Shown: positions 32,876 through 42,585 of the stretch, piece by piece
Numbering within the stretch: the first letter of the stretch is position 1
Layout: every line of letters begins with the position of its first letter
Assembly (NCBI GenBank): GCA_004835665.1
Contig: RBKR01000010.1
Span: 310,001-374,000, forward strand
Length of the DNA: 64,000 bases
Direction of reading: 5' to 3'
Source: Phoma sp. XZ068
Taxonomy: Eukaryota; Ascomycota; Dothideomycetes; Pleosporales; Didymellaceae
Position numbers and translations under genes: made by a program
Notes under the pieces: model-generated
What the model was told of the DNA's origin: nothing
What the model saw: the letters and a program-made list of their open reading frames with translations, nothing else
The model's database searches: none

Positions 32876-34575
32876 ATGGATCCTCTGGCAATCAGCGCGA
32901 GTGCTGTAGCACTCATCACGATTTGCTTTCAGACAATACAGATCATCAAAAGACTATCGAGACCATAAAGACGGCAAAAAGGGAGTTGCTGAATATTCTC
33001 AATGAAACTAACCAAATGCGACTACTACTAGAGCAACTTCGAGGGTTGACTCACCAGTTGGGCAGCAAAAATAATAAGATCCTTCTCGCTTTCGATAAAA
33101 TGGGCTGCGAAGAGATCCTCCGTGACCTCGAACGCTTAGTTGGTAAACTCGCCCAGGCCGAAATGTTTGTCGGCTTCCAATTTCTGATGCAACGGAGCAA
33201 ATTTGATGCACTTATTGCCGGCCTAAGAGCGCAAAAAAATGGAATCTGCACGGTCCTTTTATCTATTGTGACGTTAGCTGCCACTGCCTCGAAGTGTAGG
33301 ATGCTCTGCTGACATGTGGATAGAGAATCAGCTGTATTTACAAGGGAATACATGCAAATACTGATTGACGGAGCCAATGTACAGGCAGTCTCAATATCTT
33401 CCACTACCCGGAGCTCGGCTGGCATTGTCGACGACCCGCTTCCACCTTTCACTGAACTCGCAAAGCCACCTTCCTCCACCAAGGAACACACTGAGAATCC
33501 GGAATTAACCCTGGATCCATCAACGATAGCCAAAACTGACTCAACAAATGCGGGGCTGACACCAGAAAGCCAAGCTCAATTGGACACTCCAAATACTGAA
33601 GATATGATCTCTCTTGCCGAAACCGACCTGCCATCGACATCCACCGCAGATCATCCCGCAGAACTCGGAACCAATATAGGACTCTGGTCACCTTTGAAGA
33701 AGGACGACTCGACATTGTGGCTTCCCACTTCGACATCCACTCCGCCAGTAACGCAAAAACAGATAGATGCTACCCCTGCTATATCGATGTTCACCAAAAT
33801 AATCTCTGAGAAAGTGATATGGCATGGTCAGCTGCCCCGATATTTGTATGATGACGAGTATCTCAGACTGCGGGACAGGCTGGCGGATGCAGCTTACTAT
33901 GGCGACTGGGACGAAGTCGAAGCGACCATTGCTGACGCTCATGAGCACGGCCTCAGATCATGGCCAAATTGTTACCGCATAGGAAGATTACCAGGCCCTT
34001 CCGGCTGGACACCACTGCATCAGGCAGCCTTCCTATGCGCCCCAGAATCTGCAGTCAGAAAGCTAGTCGATCAAGGCGCCTCAAGGACATTGCAGACTGT
34101 TTGGACTTCATCATCAGAGCTACCATTCAGAAACATGACTGCACTGGAAATAGCACGATTTCTTGGATTTGAGAACCTCTTTGACGTCCTTTCTCCTGTC
34201 GTCCGTCACTCGGTTCCCGATGCAATATTGCACAAATTACAACAAAACTTTCATTATTTGATCCGAGGTGATCTCGCTGGCCGACCTGAAGACGCTTATC
34301 TGCGGCTTCCCGAGCTAGAGTTGCTCACTGAGCTTAAGATTCCAGAAATGTATTTTCCACTTAAGTCTCCAAAGATTGCGATGGTAATACATTCCTATGC
34401 AAGGACACATACATAGGTGCTTATTCTAATACAGGGATACTTCTATCGACTAGACGGTCGAGAGCTCCTGGTAATAAGTGTTGGTATTTCGTCCTCTAAA
34501 CAACCTAAGTACCATCGAGTTACAGAGAAAGGTGCACAGGATATCCAAGATGCTATCTTATTTAATATATCTTAA
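32876..34575 (+). pseudogene. Ankyrin-repeat protein gene with a fungal STAND-type N-terminal domain, damaged
   Basis: The ATG at 32876 opens MDPLAISASAVALITICFQT, typical of the N-terminal helix of fungal STAND/NLR-like and ankyrin proteins. Near 32948 one A seems lost from an A-run, and the continuation (KTIETIKTAKRELL...LLLEQLRGLTHQLG) is in another frame. That frame meets a TGA at 33310-33312 and continues to 34383 with a Ser/Thr-rich linker and ankyrin repeats (GWTPLHQAAFLCAPESAVRKLVDQGA; NMTALEIARFLGFENLFDVL). A 51-nt GT-AG intron (34384-34434) then joins GYFYRLDGRELLVISVGIS and ends at 34575. One frameshift plus one stop argue for a pseudogene, although sequencing error or an unusual intron could explain either. 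Confidence 0.65.
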
Positions 34576-34630
34576 TATTAAGAGTATAATCTCTTAGGCT
34601 ATCTATTTATTTGTCTTTATATATAATTAT

Positions 34631-34824
34631 TGTTGGTAGGCCTTTGTACGATCGTACGGGGTGATAACAATAGTAAGGTCCTTCTTATGTCTTGGTATTG
34701 GTATGCTATCTCTATGAACGTGGGTGCTATGAATGTATACCTGCGCTCGGTGTGAGTCGGACCGAAGTAGGATCGAGGCGGTACATTGGGCAGCGTCGGG
34801 TGATGGGATGTGTGTATACCGACA
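34631..34824. repeat. Diverged solo LTR of the Copia family
   Basis: It begins TGTTGGTAGGCC and ends ATACCGACA like the Copia LTRs but is 194 bp, with many substitutions and two deletions against 27473-27678. No internal element sequence is attached and no target duplication was seen, so it is an old solo LTR. Confidence 0.88.
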
Positions 34825-34924
34825 TATAGAGCAAATTAAATAGTATCTATAGTATCCTTTCTACATGTACGTGTATTGTGCCCAGTCTCTTTGCAGCATT
34901 TGTATCTTACAATGGCTTGCGGCC

Positions 34925-35884
34925 CTACTCATCAGTGCAGACAGGCCTGTCTCGGGAGGTTGTGATCCCACTGGACGCTTTGGGTTCTACGTATAACCTC
35001 TGACTAGGGTCATGCTCCGGGACGTGGGCGACATTACAGACCGGATTCTCGCTGAACTGGGCTAAAACTCCTGTAGGAGACATTCGCTGTTGCGGCTGTA
35101 GTGCTGAAGAAGCCTGTGCTGCGTTGTTCTTCAACCACGGGATCTCTTTGGTGTAACCTGTACATACAAAATTGCCTCGTAGGCAGTTCTCACACTCCGG
35201 TTTAGCTTCATCGCATTTCTTCTTGCGCCTTCGGCAAGTTCCACAACCTGTCTTGCTTCGACTGGCAAATTGTCGTCTTTTCACGGCCCGTATGTGGTCG
35301 GGACGCTGATCAGCCCCAGTCTCATCAGAGGCGCTTTCGTTACGTTCGCTAGGAGTGCCCTTACGCCCCAAGGGCAGGTTCGTGTATGGAAGCTCCAGCG
35401 TGCTTGGCTTGTGTCCTTGGTTTCCTTCGCAGTCCTGAAGATCGGCATTCAACCGATGCTCAGAATAAGAGGCCTCTCCTGCAGGCAGAGCTCGCTGGTA
35501 GCGCTTCAGGGCTGTTCCTTGCTGAACAAAGGATGCCGTTAGAGACGGTTCGGCTAGCACCGCCCCTTTCCTCAAGGATCCGCGTGAGTCTTCAGTCTCA
35601 GTTGAGTGCAATCGTTTCCTCTTGGAGGGATGATTATGAGATCTATCTCCAGCCGGTGTGGTAGGGTAAGTGGAGTCGTTGATTGAGCGAAAGCCGGACT
35701 CTTGTGGACCGCACCCCCAAGCCTTCACGCGCTCTGTTCCGGTCGAGTTCAGTGACGAGATTGAGGATGATTGTCCATTGATGGTAGTAAAGACAGGAGC
35801 GGAGTGCTTTTCGGATATGTCTCTCACTAGGTGTAAACCCTGTTCATTTGCTGGAACGCGCAGTACCGCAGACATAGTACCCAT
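34925..35884 (-). CDS. Zn2Cys6 protein with the zinc cluster in its C-terminal half
   Basis: A 319-residue frame from the ATG at 35884. Residues 1-200 are low complexity and unlike a known domain, with a basic patch (HPSKRKRLH). The zinc cluster, KTGCGTCRRRKKKCDEAKP followed by ECENCLRGNFVC, lies at about residues 214-241 with C-x2-C-x6-C-x6-C-x2-C-x6-C spacing, followed by TGYTKEIPW. In related fungal regulators this cluster sits close to the start, so either the upstream 200 residues are a real extension or the true start is inside. The fungal transcription-factor middle region is missing, and the frame ends 80 residues after the cluster. It may be truncated or an isolated DNA-binding protein. 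Confidence 0.65.
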   Translation of the reverse strand: MGTMSAVLRVPANEQGLHLVRDISEKHSAPVFTTINGQSSSISSLNSTGTERVKAWGCGPQESGFRSINDSTYPTTPAGDRSHNHPSKRKRLHSTETEDSRGSLRKGAVLAEPSLTASFVQQGTALKRYQRALPAGEASYSEHRLNADLQDCEGNQGHKPSTLELPYTNLPLGRKGTPSERNESASDETGADQRPDHIRAVKRRQFASRSKTGCGTCRRRKKKCDEAKPECENCLRGNFVCTGYTKEIPWLKNNAAQASSALQPQQRMSPTGVLAQFSENPVCNVAHVPEHDPSQRLYVEPKASSGITTSRDRPVCTDE

Positions 35885-37959
35885 ATCCGGGCTGGGACGG
35901 AAAAAGGAAAAACCTCAACAGAGATAGCTAGGAGCTATTCGTCAAGCTCTTGTCCAAAGACGTATGACAAGGGTGGAGGTATTCCGACGGAGGGTAATGC
36001 GACAAGATGGTGTTTTGCGATCCCACGATACAGGAGGAAGTTCTCAAGCTAGCGGTGGCGATGGCGCTGTAATGGTGGTCCACCGGCACGGCAAGGCCAA
36101 TGCTAAGATTGCCAGCTTCTTTGGTGGTGACAAGCAACAACGTTTGCGACCTGATGTCCAGGTAGTTAGGGTGGATGGCACATGTTCTAGTGAACAATGC
36201 GGTGTGCGGGAGCAGTATTGCCATTCCGGAGCTGAGCCATCCGCAGCGCCGATGGAATGTTCAAGACGATAGATAAGGCTGGAGGTTTTTTGTCGTGATC
36301 GAAGCGGCGTCCAGACGTGCGGCACAGCAGTCAGCGAACGAGCCATAGCAACGCTTGCTGGCGTACAGGCTGTCCGACTTGCTCGCAGGCGTTCAAGGGG
36401 GGGTATTTAGCCATCGCTGCGCGCTTCTCTCAGACGCAATCGGGCTAGCCAATCCCCAGAAGCTGGGTGCCATGGCTAGACGGTCATTACAACTGGCTGT
36501 TGATATCGGCAATCTACTGAAGCTCGGTAGCTGTGTGCGTGCCGCGGTATTCGCTTGCCGCCCACATTTTTAGCCGTCCCAACGCGGCAACCGTTCGTGG
36601 ACCCAGAAACGCACCCACACATGCGTTCACTTCAATAATCGCTTCCACAGTACCTCTGACAACAACGCCGTACCTTTGCGCTTGCAGAGCCGCCTTTGCC
36701 TCGTCTTTCGCAGTCAAGCGCAAGAGTGCTTGGCGCAGAGCAGAAGAACAGGAAGTGAGGGCAGGACTCATGTTTTGATAGAGGAGAGAGGAATGGGTCT
36801 GGGCTGCGCAGAATCGCAAAATCGCAGGTGGGGTGGAGATTAAAGGCGGCACGGCCAACGTTGCCGCACCCCTTGCTAGTGCGAGCACACGCCTGCGACT
36901 CGGTGTTGGCCCCTATTGGATCTTTTTGCTCGCCATTGTCGTACAACACCGCTCTTGGAATCGGTATGGTGTTGCAGTGGCATCGGTCTATCTCAATCTG
37001 AGAAGTTTATCATAGGCGTTACCGTTAAGCTTGAGTGATATTTCACCGTTCGTGCTTTTATCCCGGGTTACGCAGCAAGTCGTTGCAGTTTTGCGGAGTG
37101 CTTAGCTGCTGACGCTCACAATCGTGCCACGGTCTGCATAACTCGATAGCCTAATACTCGAAAGCCATTGCCCCTGAACAGAGTCCAGGATATGTGTCTG
37201 GGCGTATGCGGCACAGCGACGTCAAGCAAGGCGACACAGGTCAAGCTGCGCTTCCGCCTTCCGTCCCAAGCAAGGGCGGAATGGCAGTCACCGTTCGCCA
37301 AACGTGCTCGCTGGCAGTGCGTAAGCAAAGATTAGCGAGAGTAAGCGGACGGCCCGTGCGGTATTCCTGGCGTTGGCGCTGCTGTGCTTATATGGGAGCC
37401 CGGCTGACCTTCCGTATCCTTGTCGGAGGCTGATCGTCAGCACTTTCCTTCTATGCTTATTTCGACCACATGAGTCTGGAAAGCCATGTGTCTGGAAAGC
37501 CACAAGCAGTCAGCGGATGTCATACCGCCCACAACGAGCTCCCGTGTGTGGGACGCTTGAGCCGTGAGGCGTTGCACCGAAAGCGCTGATCGTCTACCGC
37601 ACGTCTCCACTGGTGCTCTTTGCGTCGTCAGGTCCCAACGGATCCACATCGGCAGGATAAGACCGACAGGCAAAAGATGCGCACGCGACTGACGGAGGTC
37701 GTGGTTCATACTATCCTCTGATCGCGACCTTAACGTGTCCAGTGCACTAGCCCAGCGATGCGTATCCTCTCGCACGCTAGGTAAGCCAGCCGGACCGCCT
37801 GCCTCTCGTGTTTGCTCCCGACGGGGTACCGCAAAACTCCTCATTGCGCAAAGCCTCTAACGTCGAGTGCTTTAGCGGTGACGGCAGGGCTTTGCTGGCT
37901 CTCATAATCTGGCCAGCTTCGAACCATAGTCACTCAACTCCTGGGTGGCGTTACGGATG
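35885..37959. other. Long region without a recognised gene
   Basis: No intact gene was seen. A minus-strand open stretch at 36514-36888 (containing EAIIEVNACVGAFLGPRTVAALG) is protein-like but unrecognised. A 99-bp block at 37342-37440 recurs near the right end of the window. GTCTGGAAAGCCA occurs twice near 37475-37500. A sequence resembling a pogo terminus (CGTGTCCAGTGCAC, about 37734-37747) could be the left end of the fragment that follows, but this is weak. Confidence 0.35.
37342..37440 (-). repeat. 99-bp dispersed repeat, copy 1
   Basis: It matches the reverse complement of 63823-63921 at 97 of 99 positions. Both differences are T here against C there. In the other copy the block directly abuts an LTR end, so it may be internal sequence of that retroelement; here no LTR adjoins it. 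Confidence 0.85.
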
Positions 37960-38808
37960 CCCAGAGAATGTAACTTATACAATTAAGATGAATTTGTTAC
38001 TGCGACGCCCTCAGGCTGGACGAACGACGAGGTGGTGGAGAATCAGGACGCAGAGGAGGTGCAGCGGTTGAGACGTACTATCTCTCACCTCTCCGCCCAA
38101 ACTCAGCTTGTACAGCTTGAAAACGAAGGCCTGCGCAACGTAATTAGAGGGCTTAAGCCCTCTAAAAACAAGCGGAGGAGGCTTGACCTGCAGCATGATG
38201 AGGAGTTCTACAGTGCAGCCGTTCTTTGGAGCCCTCACAAGATCCGCCAAGCTGAGGATCGCTATGAAGCCAACAAGGAGCAGGAGCTGCAGAAGAAGGT
38301 GGATAAGGCTCATCAGAAGGAGGTTCTGGCCCAGAAGAAGCTTCAAGATCAGTGGGATAAGCAGCAGAGGCGTGTAGAACGAGAGAGGGTGAGGGAAGAG
38401 AAAGCAAGGAAGAAGGCTGCTGATGCCGCTAAGAAGCAACGGAAGAAACAAGATCGCGACGCTGCCAAAGCTATACAATTGGCACAAACAGGCAAGCGCA
38501 AGGCTTCAAGTAAGCCTCCTACAGAGCCTGCAGCCAAAAAACAACGTGTGCGTGGTGCAACTCGCGTTGTAGTTGAGGCATCGCCGTCCCCGGCACCTCC
38601 ACCAGTTACCACGCGCAGTGGCCGCACATCAAGGCCAAATAAGAAATGGGAGCAGGGCAAGCACCGTTGGACTTAATAGACTGTTACAACAAAAAATCTC
38701 GCGATAATATCTATTGTATGTGGCTCTGCAGCCTCATTTTTGGGGTGTGCAGGAGGGCGCCAAAGTGCGCACGGGCCGAACGTGTGCATGGCGTGCACGG
38801 TCACTGTA
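37960..38808 (+). mobile_element. Internally deleted pogo element of the basic-tail lineage
   Basis: About 37987-38034 encodes FVTATPSGWTNDE, matching the catalytic core of the 14576-16462 enzyme, and then passes in the same frame straight into the C-terminal coiled coil (38032-38676: AEEVQRLRRTISHLSAQ ... PPVTTRSGRTSRPNKK). Some 200 residues that should hold the second and third catalytic Asp are missing. The 3' terminus reads GCGTGCACGGTCACTG with TA at 38807-38808. The left terminus was not located. This piece ends inside the 3' part of the regulator gene on the opposite strand. Confidence 0.75.
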
Positions 38809-40545
38809 GACATTCTGGATTCGACTACGAACAATAATCGTATGATCCAGTGTCTCCAAGATTGCTCGACCTTTTGCATCCGACACGAACGCCCTGCAAG
38901 CTGTCTGTAACGGAAAGCCTGCAGAGGAGATTCCGTAGAGCATAAACTCGTCCTGCAGGACGTATTCCATGCTCTGATATATCCGGATGCTCAGCGCGAG
39001 ACACGCATCCCGCAGCCCCTGGATACCCTCCGCTGCACCCTGTCCCGCCTTCTCCCGGTCTAGACATCGCTCCCGCAGGCTTTGGATGTGTGTCAGGCAG
39101 ATGAGTTGGAAGGACCAGAAGTAGGTGAAGATGTTGGCCGTGCTCAGGTCCGGATACCATAGCAGCTGGTAGCCGCTTTGGACGGCGTTGTCGGGCATTT
39201 GGTGCCAGTGTTGCGGCGCTGGAGTGCTGTTCAGGAAAGAAGAGTGCCAGGCTTCGAGGTGGGATTTTGCCTCTGTTAGCTCTGTGATGCGTTCTTGTAT
39301 GTCGCTTGCGTTGGGTTCGGGAGAGAGGTGCGTGAAGTTGTCGATTTTCTCTAAAATCGCGGGTATGCGCGCTGCTAGACCTAACAGGTCTTGCAAAGGT
39401 GCAGCCTGGTGGTGCCGGAAAGGCTTTTTGACCCATTCGTCGTTGGCGAAGAATGTCGCTTTACGAAGGATGAAGGCCTTGAGGATCTGGGAGATGGAAC
39501 GTAAGCCGAGGAGGATAGTCATTTGTGGAATTGGGTGGTATATTTACCAGTAGTGGTCGAAAACCGATGTATAGTGTGTGCTCAACACCAGATTCGAAAG
39601 ACTCGGGCGTCGATAACTGAATCATGTTGCTAACTCCCTCAACATGCACGAGCCAAGTCGTTGGACTTGTTGGCAGGAGGGTCTGTTTGAGATCACCAGC
39701 TCATCAGCAACTAAAGATGAAATTGTACTCTAGTGGGACGGAGGAGCTCTGTGCAAGAGGCTCTTGTGGTTGTCCGGACTTACCTCTGAAAGAGCCAGGC
39801 ACATGACAGCCGCCACAAGTTCTTTCCTGTAACTATCCCCAACCTCTGCTAGACTGTCCACCAAATAACGAATGCTGTTCTCGTACCGGGCCAAGGCCAC
39901 CTGAAATAGATCCTCCTGGGATCGGTGAGCGATGATAGACAGTGCTAGAGTACTGACTGCGGAGTCCAGACATCCGGCAAATTCCCTAGAAACATTAGTG
40001 GTCAGTTCAGGCAAAGCTGCAACCCAGGAGCCACAAATTCGAGGAGAACATAAAGAGTCGAGCTCTTCCAAAGGAACATAAGTACGTAGAGTCAAGTCGA
40101 CCATCTCTTGTATGTTAGTAAGACCATCGGAACTCGATGGAGATCTGATCCGCGAACTGTCACAGACTCCAGCAACTGCTGGAGAAAGGGCCGTTTCGTC
40201 CTTCGAAAGGAGAGCGCCGGTAAGGCCATGAGAAGACGGCGCGCATGCTGGGCGCGGCAGAAATGACTTGAATACCGGTGTTCTCCTCGACCGCTTTGCT
40301 TCCACTACGGTCGTTTCTGAGACGAATGGTACGAACAGCACGTCGGGGTACCCGTCGCAGTTTCGCTTGCCGAATTGACATTGGGAACACGCCGGACGCT
40401 TGCCGTCACACTACCAGGCAGCCATTTAAGTTAGAGATGATGTTCTAGTTTGATAACTGAAACGATAAAAGAAAGGAGTTAGGAAACCAACCTGGACTTT
40501 CCGCTTTCGACAAGTATGGCACAGGTTCTTCTTCCTGACTTTCAT
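38734..40545 (-). CDS. Zn2Cys6 transcription factor whose C terminus runs into a transposon
   Basis: Exons 40545-40492, 40410-39784, 39682-39548 and 39486-38734 join in frame to 522 residues, all at GT-AG sites. The first splice completes the zinc cluster: CHTCRKRKVQ joins CDGKRPACSQCQFGKRNC. The rest has helical blocks seen in fungal regulators (VEGVSNMIQL, DNAVQSGYQLLWYPDLSTAN, IFTYFWSFQLICLTHIQSLRER). The native sequence ends at 38809; the last 24 residues (YSDRARHAHVRPVRTLA...) are read from the pogo terminus 38737-38808. The normal C terminus is therefore replaced, and the protein may or may not work. The gene faces away from the metallo-beta-lactamase-fold gene at 41069, a usual arrangement for a local regulator. 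Confidence 0.82.
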
Positions 40546-41068
40546 ATTGCGGTGCAGTTGCCTCAATAAGATCGGTGCGGTCAAAAGGTCGGGTTCTTGT
40601 TCGGGATATGGCACCAAAAGCGAACAGTCGTGGGCTAATACTAATACTGCAATGGACAATCAGTGGGTGTGAGGGATGATGCATTGCTTACAAAACGATG
40701 CGGCCCTATTCTAGCACTTGACCGGAAGAATGACGAGGACGCAGCTACCCTGACCAATCGAAAAGTTCAATTGTGGGTCGGGTTTTGCATCCTTTCTAGG
40801 ACTAGTGCACGGCGCTATCGTGATGCTTTTGACCGCATTGTTGCTTCACCCTGGACCATCTCCGCCAGACTCTGGCGCAAATCTTCGCCAGCTGATCAAG
40901 CAATGAAACCAAATTACTCAGTCATTCGTTTTGTCATCTCAGTGGCAGGATGAACTATAAATCCGAAGTCTGCGATTCGCAGCCCTTGACTCTACCAGAA
41001 AACTACAGCTCCTCTTCTTACGCGTCGTTTCGCTCTTTACCTTGGTAGCATAGCAAACGCCCACAATC
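40546..41068. promoter_or_regulatory. Shared divergent promoter region
   Basis: This 523-bp gap lies between the start codons of the regulator (minus) and the metallo-beta-lactamase-fold gene (plus), so it must hold both promoters. It contains no gene. I could not single out a binding site with confidence. Confidence 0.55.
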
Positions 41069-41902
41069 ATGCCCGCATCTACATTCACAAACAAGGTCAG
41101 CGTCACCCATATCGGGACTGCCACGGCAATCCTTGACATCGATGGTATCACCTTCCTCACCGATCCGTTCTTCTCCCCTGCTGGCAGCGAGTGGCCAACT
41201 GTACACGGCAACCCGCCTCTCAAGGTTCACGACGATCCTGCCCGGCAGATGAACCAGCTGCCTCACATCGATGCCGTTCTCTTAAGTCATGAGAACCACC
41301 CCGACAATCTCGACGAGCTTGGACGGCAGCTACTCGACGGCCGCCATGTTGTCACAACGAATGATGGTGCGAAGAACCTTGCTCCACGACCTAGTGTTCT
41401 TGGGTTCAGTGATTGGGAGGAGAAGACGGTCAAAATCGCGGGAGCCACCTTCCACATTACCGCTACGCCGTGCAAGCACTGGCCTGGCCATGAGTGTGTT
41501 GGATTCATTCTTCATACCGAGAGTTTCGGCATCGCACCGGACGGTCGACACAACGCAGTGTACTTCTCCGGCGACACCGTATACATTGAAGAGCTTGCCA
41601 AGATTTCTGAGAAATATCACATCGCGGTCGCACTGATGAACCTTGGCAAAGCGACCTTCTACAACGTCACGAGCGAAGGTCTTCCCAGTGAGACAGGCGA
41701 ATTCCTTCAGATCACTATGGATGGCCGCCAGGCCGCGCGTCTCTTCCGCGAGATCAAAGCAGACATCCTTGTGCCTATGCACTACGAATCATGGGATCAT
41801 TTCACACAACACGAGGAGGAGCTCTCGAAGGAGTTCGAGGATGAAGGCGTATTATCGAAGGTTCGTTGGCTTAAACCTGGCAAGGCCGTACACATCAACT
41901 GA
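41069..41902 (+). CDS. Metallo-beta-lactamase-fold hydrolase (UlaG-like) with altered metal site
   Basis: An intact 277-residue frame. The fold signature begins with VTHIGTATAILDIDGITFLTDP, typical of the Lactamase_B_2 group. The metal loop is SHENHPDN (His74, Asn76, His77, Asp79, Asn80); the usual order in this group is close to HxHHxDN or HxHxDH, so Asn replaces a metal-binding His. Later ligands are present: YFSGDT (Asp169) and PMHYESWDHF (His238). It is probably a cytosolic hydrolase of a small phosphodiester, lactone or ester, but the substrate is unknown. The ATG is clear. It lies between a divergent regulator and an MFS transporter on the same strand, which suggests joint regulation. 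Confidence 0.82.
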   Translation: MPASTFTNKVSVTHIGTATAILDIDGITFLTDPFFSPAGSEWPTVHGNPPLKVHDDPARQMNQLPHIDAVLLSHENHPDNLDELGRQLLDGRHVVTTNDGAKNLAPRPSVLGFSDWEEKTVKIAGATFHITATPCKHWPGHECVGFILHTESFGIAPDGRHNAVYFSGDTVYIEELAKISEKYHIAVALMNLGKATFYNVTSEGLPSETGEFLQITMDGRQAARLFREIKADILVPMHYESWDHFTQHEEELSKEFEDEGVLSKVRWLKPGKAVHIN

Positions 41903-42585
41903 GATGCTGCGCGAGCACCAGAGTGATTAGGGAAAAGTTAGATCGCGTAGTCGAACATTGCTTCTGTGAGAATCTTGCAGGTCTCATAAACTCGTGCAGT
42001 TATCTCGTTCAAACTATGGTGTATCCAGTGAATAGCGTCAGAGCATATCTGTTAGAGTGCTCAACGATTAATGCAATCTAGCGAACGACGAGTTTGGGCA
42101 GAGCTTAGCTTGTATCCCAATCTGGCACTCAGTCAATCACGATAGCCTCCAATAAATCCCATTCATCTCTGCACTCTGATTTCCTAGCTTGAAATTAATA
42201 TTGACCTAACCTTCGTTTGCTGACTACGTATAATTGGCCTCGGTTCTCCCCCTGACTGCGGCTCTCATGTGAGGGCTGGGTTCGAGGTCTATTCGCCGAA
42301 TCACATGATATGCTAACTCGGCTTTTGCCAGCATATCGAGTATAGCGCGGATGTGCTCGAAGCAACCCGTTTTCAGAATAACTGTGATGACCCTTGATTT
42401 CAAATCCAGGCCAACAAATACTACAATATAAGACTTGCGATCTTATCACTTCTTCGATCTTTGTCTTAACCCGCACGACTAGCGACCACAGCTATTGGGT
42501 GTGAATTTGTCCGACGACCAATCCCTCGGAGAACAAGACAACTCAAACCGTAAAAGCGGTGAATGATCAAGAGGACAAAGAATCA
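41903..42585. other. Intergenic region upstream of the transporter
   Basis: No gene was recognised. It holds the terminator region of the hydrolase and the promoter and leader of the MFS gene. Confidence 0.4.

Noticed and set aside
33316..34416. A separate ankyrin gene starting at 33316
   Set aside because: That start would be GTG, and the frame is continuous with the upstream stretch apart from one TGA, so it is part of the same gene.
36514..36888. Minus-strand open stretch with EAIIEVNACVGAFLG
   Set aside because: Looks peptide-like but has no domain, no splice context and no neighbour that supports it.
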